A stretch of 64,000 nucleotides of DNA from Maccoyibacter intestinihominis (GTDB lineage: Bacteria > Bacillota > Clostridia > Lachnospirales > Lachnospiraceae). Location: positions 62,001 to 126,000 of the forward strand of contig NZ_JBBMEX010000002.1 in the NCBI RefSeq assembly GCF_040096355.1, read 5' to 3'. The notes under the pieces were generated by a model that had not been told where the DNA came from, made no database searches, and worked only from the letters and a program-made list of their open reading frames with translations. Of this stretch, positions 1 to 9,067 are shown piece after piece. Position 1 is the first letter of the stretch, and each line of letters opens with the position of its first letter. Position numbers and translations under genes: made by a program.

Positions 1-1
1 T

Positions 2-961
2 CATGTCTATGAGGTAACGAAAAAGAAGGAAAACCTTAAAAAGAGCTGCAAAGAGGTTTATACGATCTTAAAAGAGAACCACATTAATATTGTACATTCC
101 CATATGACCTTAATGTCGTTTGTGACCTCTTTTTTAGGCAAACTCTGTGGAATTAAGGTGCGGATCGCTCATTCCCATTTAGCGTTATACCCGACAGGGA
201 TCAAGAAGCCGGTCTATGCATTTTTTAAGTTCTGCACCAGAGTGACTTCTACCGATTATATGGCATGCGGAAAAAAAGCAGGAGAATATCTCTACGGTAA
301 GGCAAATATGAAAAACGGCAGAGTACGGATCATGAATAATGCCATTGATACTGAAAAATATGCATACAACGAAGAGCTACGGAATAAGAAACGCGAGGAG
401 CTTCAGATCGGTGACCGTTTTTGTATCGGACATGTCGGCAGATTTGCAGAGCAGAAAAATCATGCATATTTAATTGACATTTTTTATGAGGTTCATAAAA
501 AGAAAGAGGATGCGGTTCTGCTTTTAGTCGGTGACGGGCCGTTACAGGAAGATGTAAAAGCCAGGGTACATCAGTATGGCTTAGACGATGCGGTTATTTT
601 TGCAGGCTCAAGGGATGATGTGGGAGAACTGTATCAGGCAATGGATTTATTTGTACTTCCGTCTTTATTCGAAGGACTTGCACTGGTATTAGTTGAGACA
701 CAATGTGCCGGATTGAGGATTCTGGTATCGGATGCCGTAACAGATGAGATCAAGATGACAGACCGCATGGAATATCTTCCATTGCATGATAAAAAGGTAT
801 GGGTCAATAAGATCCTTTCTATGACAGAAGAGATCAAAGAAGAAAATCTTGCATTACGGAGCAGGGGAAGAGAAGAAGTAGCGAAAAGCGGTTATGATAT
901 TATGACCGAAGCAAAGAAGCTGGACCGGTTTTATGAAAAGAGACTGGAAGGACGGCGTTAG
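2..961 (+). CDS. Glycosyltransferase family 4 (5' end outside window)
   Basis: The reading frame is open from base 2, so the true start lies upstream and only about 319 residues are seen. The C-terminal half carries the GT-B fold signature of family 4 transferases: a nucleotide-sugar binding stretch (IGHVGRFAEQKNH) and the EGLALVLVE motif with the conserved glutamates. The enzyme probably adds a sugar from a nucleotide donor to a lipid-linked repeat unit at the inner face of the membrane. It is followed after 9 bases by an EpsG-like polymerase gene, which places it in a surface polysaccharide operon. The sugar specificity cannot be read from the sequence. Confidence 0.9.
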   Translation, partial: HVYEVTKKKENLKKSCKEVYTILKENHINIVHSHMTLMSFVTSFLGKLCGIKVRIAHSHLALYPTGIKKPVYAFFKFCTRVTSTDYMACGKKAGEYLYGKANMKNGRVRIMNNAIDTEKYAYNEELRNKKREELQIGDRFCIGHVGRFAEQKNHAYLIDIFYEVHKKKEDAVLLLVGDGPLQEDVKARVHQYGLDDAVIFAGSRDDVGELYQAMDLFVLPSLFEGLALVLVETQCAGLRILVSDAVTDEIKMTDRMEYLPLHDKKVWVNKILSMTEEIKEENLALRSRGREEVAKSGYDIMTEAKKLDRFYEKRLEGRR

Positions 962-970
962 GAGAAGGAT

Positions 971-2029
971 ATGGCAGTTTACATCATTATGACAATTATA
1001 TCGATGCTGTTTGCCGGCTATGCACAGAATGTTAAGGAAGTGGAAAGTCTGGATTCCACCTACCGGATCCTCGGTGTGATGGCATTTTTACCATTTGCTG
1101 TTGTGTCGTCACTCCGTTATCAGGTCGGAACAGACTGGCCGATCTATAATGATTATTTTCATTCAATCCCGGCAGGAGGCAAGAAATTTACGGAACCGTT
1201 GTTCAATCTGTTAAACCGTTTTCTGTATCATTTTACACAGAATTCATACATCTTGTTTGCCGTGGTAGCGGTACTTTTGCTGAGTTTTATGTTTTTGACC
1301 ATTTTTCAGCAGTCAGAATATCTTCCGCTTAGTATTTTGATCTTTGTTGTCAGTGGAGATTTTTTTAACTCACAGAACCAGATCCGCCAGATGCTCGCCA
1401 CGGCAATCCTGTTGTATGCTTTAAAATATGTCTATGACAGAAACTGGAAACATTATTTTCTGCTGCTGATTATCGCAGCGGGGATTCATATCAGTGCATT
1501 GCTGTTTGTACCGGTATATTTTATCTATGGAAAAAGGGTCAATATCAAAAAGCAGATCATTGCCTACCTGATCCTTGGCATATCGGTGCCGATTTTAGGA
1601 AAACTGGTACTGCGTCTGATCTCTAAGACAAAGTACGGATGGTATATCGGTTCTATGTATGATACGAATAACTTCTATCTGATCGGATTTGTGTTTACAC
1701 TCTTTTTCTTAGCGATTTTTTATTACTATGTATATTGTAATCCGGAGCATGATGTAAAGTATGAGTTTTATGTAAACCTTTACTATTTAGCGGCGGTAAC
1801 GGTCCTGTTTTCTTCCGTAGTGCCGCAGGCAGATCGTCTGATGAAGCTGTTTGCATCTATTACCTGTTTAGCAGTTCCAAAGCTGGTATTCAGGGAAGAG
1901 GACCGCAATAAAAGGATTCTTTTGTATATGTTAGTAGTAGGGGCGTTTACGGTGAAATTAGTTTATGATGTGTACAGAAACGGCTGGTATGATGCAGTAC
2001 CGTATCAGACGATTTTTTCGACGCTGTAA
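971..2029 (+). CDS. EpsG family polysaccharide polymerase-like membrane protein
   Basis: A 352-residue protein with about ten hydrophobic segments. It matches the EpsG/Wzy-like family by pattern: an early RYQVGTDWPIY stretch, then FNSQNQIRQMLA, then a GIHISAL segment in a later helix. Such proteins are thought to polymerise exopolysaccharide repeat units on the outer face of the membrane. The start ATG has GGAGAAGGAT just upstream. It lies between a glycosyltransferase and a flippase gene, the usual setting for a Wzx/Wzy-type pathway. Family membership is confident. The substrate is unknown. Confidence 0.85.
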   Translation: MAVYIIMTIISMLFAGYAQNVKEVESLDSTYRILGVMAFLPFAVVSSLRYQVGTDWPIYNDYFHSIPAGGKKFTEPLFNLLNRFLYHFTQNSYILFAVVAVLLLSFMFLTIFQQSEYLPLSILIFVVSGDFFNSQNQIRQMLATAILLYALKYVYDRNWKHYFLLLIIAAGIHISALLFVPVYFIYGKRVNIKKQIIAYLILGISVPILGKLVLRLISKTKYGWYIGSMYDTNNFYLIGFVFTLFFLAIFYYYVYCNPEHDVKYEFYVNLYYLAAVTVLFSSVVPQADRLMKLFASITCLAVPKLVFREEDRNKRILLYMLVVGAFTVKLVYDVYRNGWYDAVPYQTIFSTL

Positions 2030-2041
2030 GGAAATAGAATT

Positions 2042-3463
2042 ATGAATCAGAAATTTCGCAATTTTTTAAAAAATTTCATGCATGCACTATCCGCGAATGT
2101 CATCCGTCTGATGATCTCCGTGGTGATGACACTGGTACTTCCAAGGATTTTAGGAGTAGAGGAATACAGCTACTGGCAGTTATATCTGTTTTATGTGACG
2201 TATACGGCATATTCATCGATCGGCTGGTGTGAGGGCACTTATCTAAAATATGGTGGAATGGAATATGCCAAGTTAGACCGCAGCCGTATGGCAGGACAGT
2301 TCTGGGCATTGGCAGTCTTTCAGTTGATCTTCTGTACAGTTTTTGGTACGGCAGCTCATTTTTTGATCGACAATCCATATAAAAGTACGATCCTGATGCT
2401 GGCACTGGTATCTTCGATGTTTGATATCCTGCGTTATCTGCTGCAGAATATCCTTCAGACAACCGGACGAATCAAGGATTTTGCAAGGATCATGACTTTA
2501 GAAAGAATGTTGTTCTTTGTATTATCCGTTGGAGCATTGTTGTTAGGTTTCCGTAATTTTTATGTTCTGATCTTTATGGAGATCACAGGCAGGATTCTGT
2601 CCATGTGCTACGCGATGTATGTGTGCAGGGAGATCGTCTTTGCAAAATTAGACAGTTTTCATGAGATTACAAAGGAATCAAAAGAGATTATCGGCATCGG
2701 CTATAAACTGTTAGCCGCTTCCTTTGCAAGTCAGCTGATCATAGGAATTGTCCGTTTTGCGATCGAGCAGAAGTGGGGAACGATCGTATTTGGAAAGGTT
2801 TCACTGACACTTAGCCTTTCGAACATGGTCATTACCTGTATCGGTGCGGTCAGTGTGGTACTGTTTCCGATGTTGAAAAAAATGAAGGAAGAGACCTTAG
2901 AGGAATTGTTTTTGACCATGCGAACGGTTCTGACCGTTCCGGTTTTAGCAGTGCTGATCTTTTACACACCGATGCGTTGGATCTTAGAGCTTTGGCTGCC
3001 ACAATATCATGACAGCCTGCACTATCTCGCAGTGCTGTTCCCGATCTGTGTCTATGAGACACGTTCCGTTGCCCTGATCGACACCTATCTGAAGGCTTAT
3101 CGGAAAGAAAAACTGATCCTTTTTAACAGTCTTGTGACGGTAGGTATCAGTGCATTGCTGTCCTGGATCACGGTATTTTTAATGGGAAGTCTGGATGCGG
3201 CAGTGATCAGCATTGTACTTTTGATGATGTTTAAAAATATTTTTTCCGAGAAAATGTTACTTCGAAGCAGCCTTCCTGTCAAAGTCTGGAAGGACAATAT
3301 TTTAGAGGTTGCATTGACCGGGATTTTTATTCTGGTGAACTGGAAGATTGGTGGCATTACTGCAATGCTGCTTTATACAGCGGCATATATCATCTATGTG
3401 TTACTGAAATCAAAAGATATTAAGCGGGAAATGAAAAATCTGAAAAAAATTGCAAGAGGATAA
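2042..3463 (+). CDS. Wzx-like oligosaccharide flippase (MATE/MOP superfamily)
   Basis: A 473-residue protein with about twelve to fourteen predicted membrane segments, typical in length for polysaccharide biosynthesis flippases. The N-terminal region (SANVIRLMISVVMTLVLPR, then LGVEEYSYWQLYLF) fits the first helices of the family. It would move lipid-linked repeat units across the membrane. It starts 12 bases after the EpsG-like gene and ends 5 bases before the first acyltransferase gene, so the genes are probably co-transcribed. Confidence 0.87.
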   Translation: MNQKFRNFLKNFMHALSANVIRLMISVVMTLVLPRILGVEEYSYWQLYLFYVTYTAYSSIGWCEGTYLKYGGMEYAKLDRSRMAGQFWALAVFQLIFCTVFGTAAHFLIDNPYKSTILMLALVSSMFDILRYLLQNILQTTGRIKDFARIMTLERMLFFVLSVGALLLGFRNFYVLIFMEITGRILSMCYAMYVCREIVFAKLDSFHEITKESKEIIGIGYKLLAASFASQLIIGIVRFAIEQKWGTIVFGKVSLTLSLSNMVITCIGAVSVVLFPMLKKMKEETLEELFLTMRTVLTVPVLAVLIFYTPMRWILELWLPQYHDSLHYLAVLFPICVYETRSVALIDTYLKAYRKEKLILFNSLVTVGISALLSWITVFLMGSLDAAVISIVLLMMFKNIFSEKMLLRSSLPVKVWKDNILEVALTGIFILVNWKIGGITAMLLYTAAYIIYVLLKSKDIKREMKNLKKIARG

Positions 3464-3468
3464 CAGTT

Positions 3469-4512
3469 ATGGCAAATGAGAAGAGAAATGCATCCATTGA
3501 TATAACAAAATTTATACTGGCACTGATCGTTGTAATGCTGCACAGTGCAACGGAATGTCTTGGAACAGAGCATATGGCAGTCCGGGTGATCGAATACAGT
3601 GGACGTTTCGTTGTACAGTTCTTTCTGATGGTTTCCGGATATTATTTTACGAAAATGTTAGTGGAAAAGGGAACCGGTTTTTTGAGATTTTTCGTGCGGA
3701 TGATGAAGATTTATCTGCTTTGGTCAGCCGTTTACATTTCTCTTAGTTTTGCAGTGAATGTTCTGTTAAATGGAGAGAATGCAGGCGAGGCAGTGCTTGG
3801 CTATGTAAAGAATTTTTTCTTTGTCGGAAGCTACTGGCATCTGTGGTATATGGTCGGATTGATCTATGCACTCTGTCTGACGGCACTATTTTATAAGATT
3901 GCAAAAGAGCGGGGCTTACAGATCTTACTGGGGATCAGTATCGTATTTTTTGTATTCGGAGCACTCTGCTATGCCTATACGCCGCTTATGGAGCGGATCA
4001 CATGGCTTAGACCGTATCTGGATGCTTCCTGGTTTTCCTCGTTTTCAGAGATCCTGTGTCTTGGAATCCCATGTTTTATCTGGGGATATGCAGTGGTTTT
4101 ATTCCAACAGAAAAATGCAATGAACCCGAAAAGGGATGGCAGATTACTGATCCTTTCGTTGATCTTATATACGGTAGAATTCTGGAGTATCGTAGGTCTG
4201 ACCGGAAATACACATATACGAAGCTTACTCAGCACATATTTTGTTACATTTTTCCTGATGCTGGTATTATTAGAGCATCCGGCAAGTACATGGGAAAAAC
4301 AGGGACTCTTGTGTAAGGACTATTCCACCTATCTGTATTTAGCCCATCCGCTTTTTATTGCGATCTTATCTGCCGGACAGGATATGATCGGCATTCAGCA
4401 GCCAGCAGCACTGTATGTTTTAGAAGTACTGGCGTTCACATTGTTCAGCAGAGTGGTGCTGCAGTGGTGCAGACAATTCAGGGTAAGGAGAAGGGGTACG
4501 AATGAAAAATAG
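3469..4512 (+). CDS. Acyltransferase family 3 membrane protein (OafA/WecH-like)
   Basis: A 347-residue integral membrane protein. The N-terminus has the family pattern: SIDITKFILALIVVMLHSA with the conserved histidine, then FFLMVSGYYFTKM. A conserved SYWHLWYMVGLIYAL stretch follows in the middle. This family O-acylates sugars of exopolysaccharide or cell wall, using a cytoplasmic acyl donor. It overlaps the next acyltransferase gene by 11 bases, which suggests translational coupling. The two neighbours are related to each other and may modify different positions of one polymer. Confidence 0.88.
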   Translation: MANEKRNASIDITKFILALIVVMLHSATECLGTEHMAVRVIEYSGRFVVQFFLMVSGYYFTKMLVEKGTGFLRFFVRMMKIYLLWSAVYISLSFAVNVLLNGENAGEAVLGYVKNFFFVGSYWHLWYMVGLIYALCLTALFYKIAKERGLQILLGISIVFFVFGALCYAYTPLMERITWLRPYLDASWFSSFSEILCLGIPCFIWGYAVVLFQQKNAMNPKRDGRLLILSLILYTVEFWSIVGLTGNTHIRSLLSTYFVTFFLMLVLLEHPASTWEKQGLLCKDYSTYLYLAHPLFIAILSAGQDMIGIQQPAALYVLEVLAFTLFSRVVLQWCRQFRVRRRGTNEK

Positions 4513-5530
4513 AAATGTATCGGTAGATTTATTCCGCTTTTTGGCGGCACTTAGTATTATGTTTTTGCATACCTGCTGGGGACTGGATGACAGCCTCTTA
4601 GATGCCTATCCGATCATTGGGATTGTCATTGGACGATATCCGGTCATTTTATTCTTTACGATATCGGGATATTATTGTTTTTTGCAGATTTCAAAGGGAC
4701 GCAATGCAGCAAAGACACAGATACGCAGTCTTTTGAAGGTTTACTGTGTCTGGACGGTGGTCTATTATCTGATGAGTTTTGTCTTGAATGTAGCAGCAGG
4801 ACATGAGCCTGTTGGAAAATTCTTCGCGGAGAGAGTGCTGTACTTTTTTACCGAGGGCAGTTATCCGCACCTTTGGTATGTGGTTTCTTTGATCTATGTT
4901 ATGATACTCATCTGTCTGGTATATGAATTATGCGGTGAGAAGGGAATCCGGATTTTGGCTGCGGTATCGATGATCCTGTTTATGATCGGTGTCCTTGGAA
5001 CATCGTATCTGCCGCTTGGAGAACAGATTCCGGTGTTGGGAGATTTTTACGGATGGAAATATTATTTTGTATTCCGCAACATTTTCTGTTTAGGGCTACC
5101 GGGAGTGATGTTCGGTTATTATATTGTAAGACTTTTGCCTGTAATAGAAAAAAGACCAAAGCTGGCAGAAACAGGATTTTTTATCACGTCCGTTTTAGGT
5201 ATGATAGAAGGAATGCTTGTCATTCAAAAGGGATGGATCTCTGATTTTCCGAGTATGTTTTTGATGCCGTTTGTACTGATCTTTGGAATGTCCTGTCTGA
5301 TCAGACATCCGTTAGGGCAGTTAGAAAGTCATGCGGTATTTTTAAAAAGGATGTCGTCGTATATTTATTTTGTACATCCGGCGGTGATCGCAGTGCTCGG
5401 ATTTTTACTACAGGTGACAGGTGTGCACCTTTCTTATTGGATGGATTATATCATTGTTGCGGGGCTGGTGTTATGCTCCGGAATCATTTTGATGAAGATA
5501 AAAAGACCGTGGACAAAGCTGTTTATTTAG
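4502..5530 (+). CDS. Second acyltransferase family 3 membrane protein
   Basis: A 342-residue paralogue of the preceding gene. It has the same landmarks in the same order: SVDLFRFLAALSIMFLHTC, FFTISGYYCF, and SYPHLWYVVSLIYVM. AAGGAGAAGGGG precedes the ATG, which lies inside the end of the upstream gene. A tandem duplication followed by divergence is the simplest origin. The likely role is O-acetylation or similar acylation of the locus polysaccharide. The acceptor is unknown. Confidence 0.87.
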   Translation: MKNRNVSVDLFRFLAALSIMFLHTCWGLDDSLLDAYPIIGIVIGRYPVILFFTISGYYCFLQISKGRNAAKTQIRSLLKVYCVWTVVYYLMSFVLNVAAGHEPVGKFFAERVLYFFTEGSYPHLWYVVSLIYVMILICLVYELCGEKGIRILAAVSMILFMIGVLGTSYLPLGEQIPVLGDFYGWKYYFVFRNIFCLGLPGVMFGYYIVRLLPVIEKRPKLAETGFFITSVLGMIEGMLVIQKGWISDFPSMFLMPFVLIFGMSCLIRHPLGQLESHAVFLKRMSSYIYFVHPAVIAVLGFLLQVTGVHLSYWMDYIIVAGLVLCSGIILMKIKRPWTKLFI

Positions 5531-5551
5531 AAGAAAGTGGTGAGAAAGAAG

Positions 5552-7927
5552 ATGAAAAAAGCGATCAGGATCTGGGGAGGTCTGCTGTGTGCCGTTGTTT
5601 TATTCGTGGCAACAGTCGGATGTACCAACGGCATGAAGGGAAAAAAGGAGTCCTATCTGTATCAGTTTGAAGGATATGACTATCAGTATGCCATTACGAA
5701 AGACCAGCAGGAGAAAGTGTTTCGGATGACGCCTGCAAAACGGACGGTCGAGGTATTAAATGGAGTCGGAAAATATACGATTTTAGGCGAAAAGGACAAA
5801 CCGCTGTATACAACGGAAAAGATGAAGGATTATACGGTGGATGAGTCGGGGAAAAATCCGGTTGTTACGGTGCATTATGCCTTATCGGATAATGCCGGGG
5901 ATGTGACTGCGATTTATACGCTCTATAAAGAGTACATGGATGTTGAGATTTCTTTAGAAAACTACAGTGGAAAAGATGCTGCTTCGGCATACTATGTCAG
6001 GGAATTCACAAAGAAATATCAGAAGGTGGAAAAGCGGAGTGTCGGAACGTGGAAATTCCCGGAAAACGATGATTTTCCATATCAGACCTTTGACAGTCTT
6101 GCCTGGATCCACAGATTTAAAGATGGTGGAAGTATGTATACATTCTATGAAGGCGAGGAGGCACAGCCCAAGAATTATTTAGAGGCTTACCCGGAGCATG
6201 CAATCCCGCTTACGATGTCTGAGGATCAAAAACCACAGGAAAAGCTGCATTTTGCACTGGTATTCTCTCCTGAAAAGGACATAAAAGCAGCCGATAACCA
6301 TGCGTTGTTTGCAAAAAAGAATTTAGATACGGCACTTTCTTTTAATTGTACGACGAAAGGAACCGGCAGTGCTACGCTTTATACGCAAAAAGATCTGAGT
6401 TTTTTAATGGAAGTGGAAAATCTGACGGATCAGAAGAAAGACGCAGAAGTGTCCTGTCAGATTTATGGATATGACGGAAGTACCTGTTTAGAAAAGACGG
6501 AGAAGTTCTCTGTGAAAAAACAGGGAAATGCACAGAAGAAAATTTCTTTTAAAGCACCTTCCTATGGGATTTATTATGCGATCCTGACGATGCAGTCAGG
6601 AAAGGATACCTACAAAGAGGTGTATCCGTTTGCCGTTTTAAAAAAGCATACTTATCAATATACAAAGAGCAGTCCGTTCGGCATCAGCGGTGTTCATTTT
6701 GGACAGTATCAGCCGAATGAAGATACGATCTCTATTTTACAGGAGCTAGGTGCAGCGAATGTGCGTGTCGGACTCGGCATTCCGGAATATGCGGAAAAGG
6801 ATACAAAACTTTTAAAGAAAAATCTTGCCAGCCTGAAAAAGAGCGGTATCCGTATCAATGGTCAGTATCTGCTTTTAGACGACTGGTCGGAACCGCTCGA
6901 CCCGAAGGTCTATGAACAGGCAATCCGAAGTGTGTTAGATGACGTTGGAGATTTACTCGATGGCTGTGAGGCGGGAAATGAGCCGAATCTCTATGCAACT
7001 TATTATGGTTATTCCAAAGAAGACTATATGGCATATTATTATGAGGTAAATTATACAGGAGCGTATCCGGCGATTAAGGATGCAGGACTGAAGTATTTAG
7101 GAGCCGGTGTTTACCAGGGTGAATCCATCTGGTTAGAAGGTCTCGATTACTATGGCATTATGGACAAACAGGATGTGTTAGTAACACATGGCTATGCATT
7201 TCCATATTCCCCGGATCTGACGAAAGACCCACAGGTAGAGCTGAGTTTTGAAAGCAGTCTGGTAAGAACCCGTCAGTTCTTAGATAAGACCGGAGACAAG
7301 ACATGGTATTTAAATGAGTGTGGACTGCCAACGACTCCGGAGCAGACAGAGGGGATTTCCAGTGGTGTGGATCTGCGGACACAGGCAGACTACATGGCAA
7401 GAGAGCTGTTGTTAGCGTTATCTTATGGTGTCGATGAGATAGAGGTCTATTCAATGTTTGACCAGCAGAATCTCTATCATGCCATTATGCCGGCAGAGTA
7501 TGAGAACAATTTTGGCTTGTTTTATCAGCAGGATTACAGTGGAAGAATTTTTCCAAAGCCATCTGCCGCAGCCTATGCAAATATTACTAGAATTTTAGAA
7601 TCAGTGGAAAGCTGTGAGGAAATCTCCACCGGTTCCGATACGGTGCGGGCATTCCGATGTGGCTTAAAAAAAGAGAATGAAGAGATGCTGGGTCTGTGGA
7701 GTACCAAAGAACGACTGAGCAACGACAGTAACGAGAATATTGTAAGGACACCAAATCTTCCATGGGTTAATCAATGGAAGGAAAAGGAGACGGTAACAAT
7801 TTCCGTAGAAGCGAAGTCTGCAAAAGTCTATGACTTGATGGGAAATTCCTATAAGATTCCGGTTACGGATGGAAAGATTGAGGTGGAAGCAACCGGTTCT
7901 CCGATGTTTGTGAAGTTGGAGAAGTAG
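5552..7927 (+). CDS. Secreted lipoprotein with clan GH-A-like glycosidase domain
   Basis: About 791 residues from the ATG at 5552. Two GTG codons at 5537 and 5540 are alternative starts. The N-terminus is a lipoprotein signal peptide: KKAIRIWGG, a hydrophobic stretch, and a lipobox ending in ATVGC. After a beta-rich N-terminal half, the region from about residue 370 begins SPFGISGVHFG. It contains GNEPN near residue 477 (candidate acid/base glutamate) and WYLNECG near residue 588 (candidate nucleophile). These two glutamates at strand ends are typical of clan GH-A barrels such as GH39 and GH5. As the last gene of the polysaccharide locus it may trim or remodel the polymer at the cell surface. 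The GH family is not certain. Confidence 0.7.
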   Translation: MKKAIRIWGGLLCAVVLFVATVGCTNGMKGKKESYLYQFEGYDYQYAITKDQQEKVFRMTPAKRTVEVLNGVGKYTILGEKDKPLYTTEKMKDYTVDESGKNPVVTVHYALSDNAGDVTAIYTLYKEYMDVEISLENYSGKDAASAYYVREFTKKYQKVEKRSVGTWKFPENDDFPYQTFDSLAWIHRFKDGGSMYTFYEGEEAQPKNYLEAYPEHAIPLTMSEDQKPQEKLHFALVFSPEKDIKAADNHALFAKKNLDTALSFNCTTKGTGSATLYTQKDLSFLMEVENLTDQKKDAEVSCQIYGYDGSTCLEKTEKFSVKKQGNAQKKISFKAPSYGIYYAILTMQSGKDTYKEVYPFAVLKKHTYQYTKSSPFGISGVHFGQYQPNEDTISILQELGAANVRVGLGIPEYAEKDTKLLKKNLASLKKSGIRINGQYLLLDDWSEPLDPKVYEQAIRSVLDDVGDLLDGCEAGNEPNLYATYYGYSKEDYMAYYYEVNYTGAYPAIKDAGLKYLGAGVYQGESIWLEGLDYYGIMDKQDVLVTHGYAFPYSPDLTKDPQVELSFESSLVRTRQFLDKTGDKTWYLNECGLPTTPEQTEGISSGVDLRTQADYMARELLLALSYGVDEIEVYSMFDQQNLYHAIMPAEYENNFGLFYQQDYSGRIFPKPSAAAYANITRILESVESCEEISTGSDTVRAFRCGLKKENEEMLGLWSTKERLSNDSNENIVRTPNLPWVNQWKEKETVTISVEAKSAKVYDLMGNSYKIPVTDGKIEVEATGSPMFVKLEK

Positions 7928-7974
7928 GGACTATAGGCGAACGCCAAAGAATAAAAGATTAACAAAGGAAAAAA

Positions 7975-8024
7975 ATCCCCCATAAGCAGATTTGGGTTAT
8001 TTACCGTATCTGTTTATGGGGGAT
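7975..8024 (-). terminator. Rho-independent terminator for the flavin reductase gene
   Basis: Inverted arms of 16 bases (7975-7990 and 8009-8024) form a strong stem with one mismatch. Read on the minus strand the stem is followed by a run of seven T, so it ends transcription from the flavin reductase gene. The plus strand lacks a T-run after the stem, so it is a poorer terminator for the lipoprotein gene. Confidence 0.8.
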
Positions 8025-8125
8025 CCTATTGTAAGTCCACATCCTTGTGCGGCTTATTGTTTTAATATCATATCTGATATCATTTTTAATGCTATCTTAT
8101 TGATCACACATCAAAAATGTTCTTT

Positions 8126-8641
8126 TTAGCGGGCAAGGATGTCTGTGATCTCACCAATATACATGGTGTGATAGTCATCCAGATTTGCCTTGGAGTACCA
8201 TTTTTCATCAATGTCCATGTCGATAAACATATCTTTGGTGATTGGAACAGCCGCCATTTTTTTACAGATAAATGCAAGATTTCCTTCATCAACAAAAGGA
8301 ACATCATTGTGATAATTCAAATTTAAGCCGGAAGTCTTGAATTTGTCTTCCTGTCTGCCTGAAACAGCACCAAAGTATTTTAAATCGTTTTTGTACTTCT
8401 TATCAAAGAAAGTCATGGAAAATGTCTCTCCATTGTCGATGAATTCTTTGGTGTAGCGGGATTTACGGATAAAGATAAATGCAACGTTTTTGCCCCAGAG
8501 AAAACCGAGTCCGCCCCAGCTTGCTGTCAGTGCATTTGCTTTTTCTCTGTTTCCGGAAGTGATCAGCATCCATTCGGAGCCGATTTTTGTAAATGGGTCA
8601 ATCTCGAACATATCGGAAGGATAAGTCTGAAATGTATGCAT
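8126..8641 (-). CDS. Flavin reductase family protein (FMN-binding split barrel)
   Basis: A 171-residue protein of the flavin reductase-like/flavoredoxin family. It has the opening pattern MLITSGNREKANALTASWGG, with the family Thr/Ser-rich flavin-binding loop, and an RKSRYTKEFI segment. Members bind FMN and pass electrons from NAD(P)H to flavin or to partner proteins in the cytoplasm. AGAGAGG lies 7 bases before the ATG. The gene is transcribed alone, opposite to its neighbours, with its own promoter (8873-8902), a long leader and a terminator. Confidence 0.85.
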   Translation of the reverse strand: MHTFQTYPSDMFEIDPFTKIGSEWMLITSGNREKANALTASWGGLGFLWGKNVAFIFIRKSRYTKEFIDNGETFSMTFFDKKYKNDLKYFGAVSGRQEDKFKTSGLNLNYHNDVPFVDEGNLAFICKKMAAVPITKDMFIDMDIDEKWYSKANLDDYHTMYIGEITDILAR

Positions 8642-8722
8642 AAAGATACCTCTCTTTCAAAAAATATTCATTCGCGGTGCAATGTGTTGAGTAATGCACG
8701 GGCATTCGCCCTATCATCCAAC

Positions 8723-8767
8723 AAAAATGTAACCGACTTTGTGCAAGCACAAGTCTGCTACATTTTT
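8723..8767. promoter_or_regulatory. Long stem-loop in the flavin reductase leader
   Basis: Arms 8723-8744 and 8747-8767 pair over about 20 positions with few mismatches (AAAAATGTA against TACATTTTT, and GTGC against GCAC at the tip). It ends in T-runs on both strands, so it resembles a bidirectional terminator. It sits between the minus-strand promoter at 8873-8902 and the start codon at 8641. It could attenuate flavin reductase expression, or be part of a palindromic intergenic repeat. Confidence 0.45.
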
Positions 8768-8772
8768 ATTAG

Positions 8773-8872
8773 ATGGCACTGCTCATTGCTTACGCTCATC
8801 ACTTCGTGAGTGGACTCACTCAGTAATTTCGTCGCTCGTCAATCATGCGAGCATGTTGACTCGCTTGCACTC
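8773..8872. repeat. Nested short palindromes in the 8642-9067 intergenic gap
   Basis: The stretch is built of short inverted repeats, for example GAGTGGACTC and the GCGAGC/GCTCGC pair around 8847-8865. No reading frame with a ribosome site is seen. It forms most of the roughly 225-base leader of the flavin reductase transcript. It may be a copy of a dispersed intergenic palindromic element. Only one copy is in this window, so the repeat status is not proven. Confidence 0.3.
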
Positions 8873-8902
8873 ATTATATCATATGTATCAGGGGCATGTC
8901 AG
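8873..8902 (-). promoter_or_regulatory. Sigma-A promoter of the flavin reductase gene
   Basis: On the minus strand, CTGACA (8902-8897) and TATAAT (8878-8873) are separated by 18 bases. A TG one base before the -10 box makes it an extended -10 promoter. Transcription would start near 8866. Confidence 0.6.
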
Positions 8903-8994
8903 TAAGAAAAGAAAAGTGAGATATAAATAAAAAGCATAAAAAGGGCATAAACTATAAATGAAAGTTATATTCTACATAAGCCATCGGAATAATC

Positions 8995-9051
8995 TTGACA
9001 CCATTCAAAAAAAGTATAATAATTGACAACAGATATAGAATTAATACGTTA
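8995..9051 (+). promoter_or_regulatory. Candidate promoter region of ilvE
   Basis: TTGACA at 8995-9000 is followed by TATAAT at 9015-9020, with only 14 bases between, shorter than ideal. A second TTGACA lies at 9023-9028 without a clear -10 box. No T-box or leader peptide pattern is visible before ilvE. Confidence 0.35.
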
Positions 9052-9067
9052 GGATGGAGGCTTATTT

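Noticed and set aside
8773..8872. CRISPR array
   Set aside because: The palindromes are short, irregular and without equal-length spacers, and no cas genes are in the window.
9001..9067. T-box or leader peptide control of ilvE
   Set aside because: No T-box sequence, specifier hairpin or codon-rich leader frame is visible in the short upstream region.
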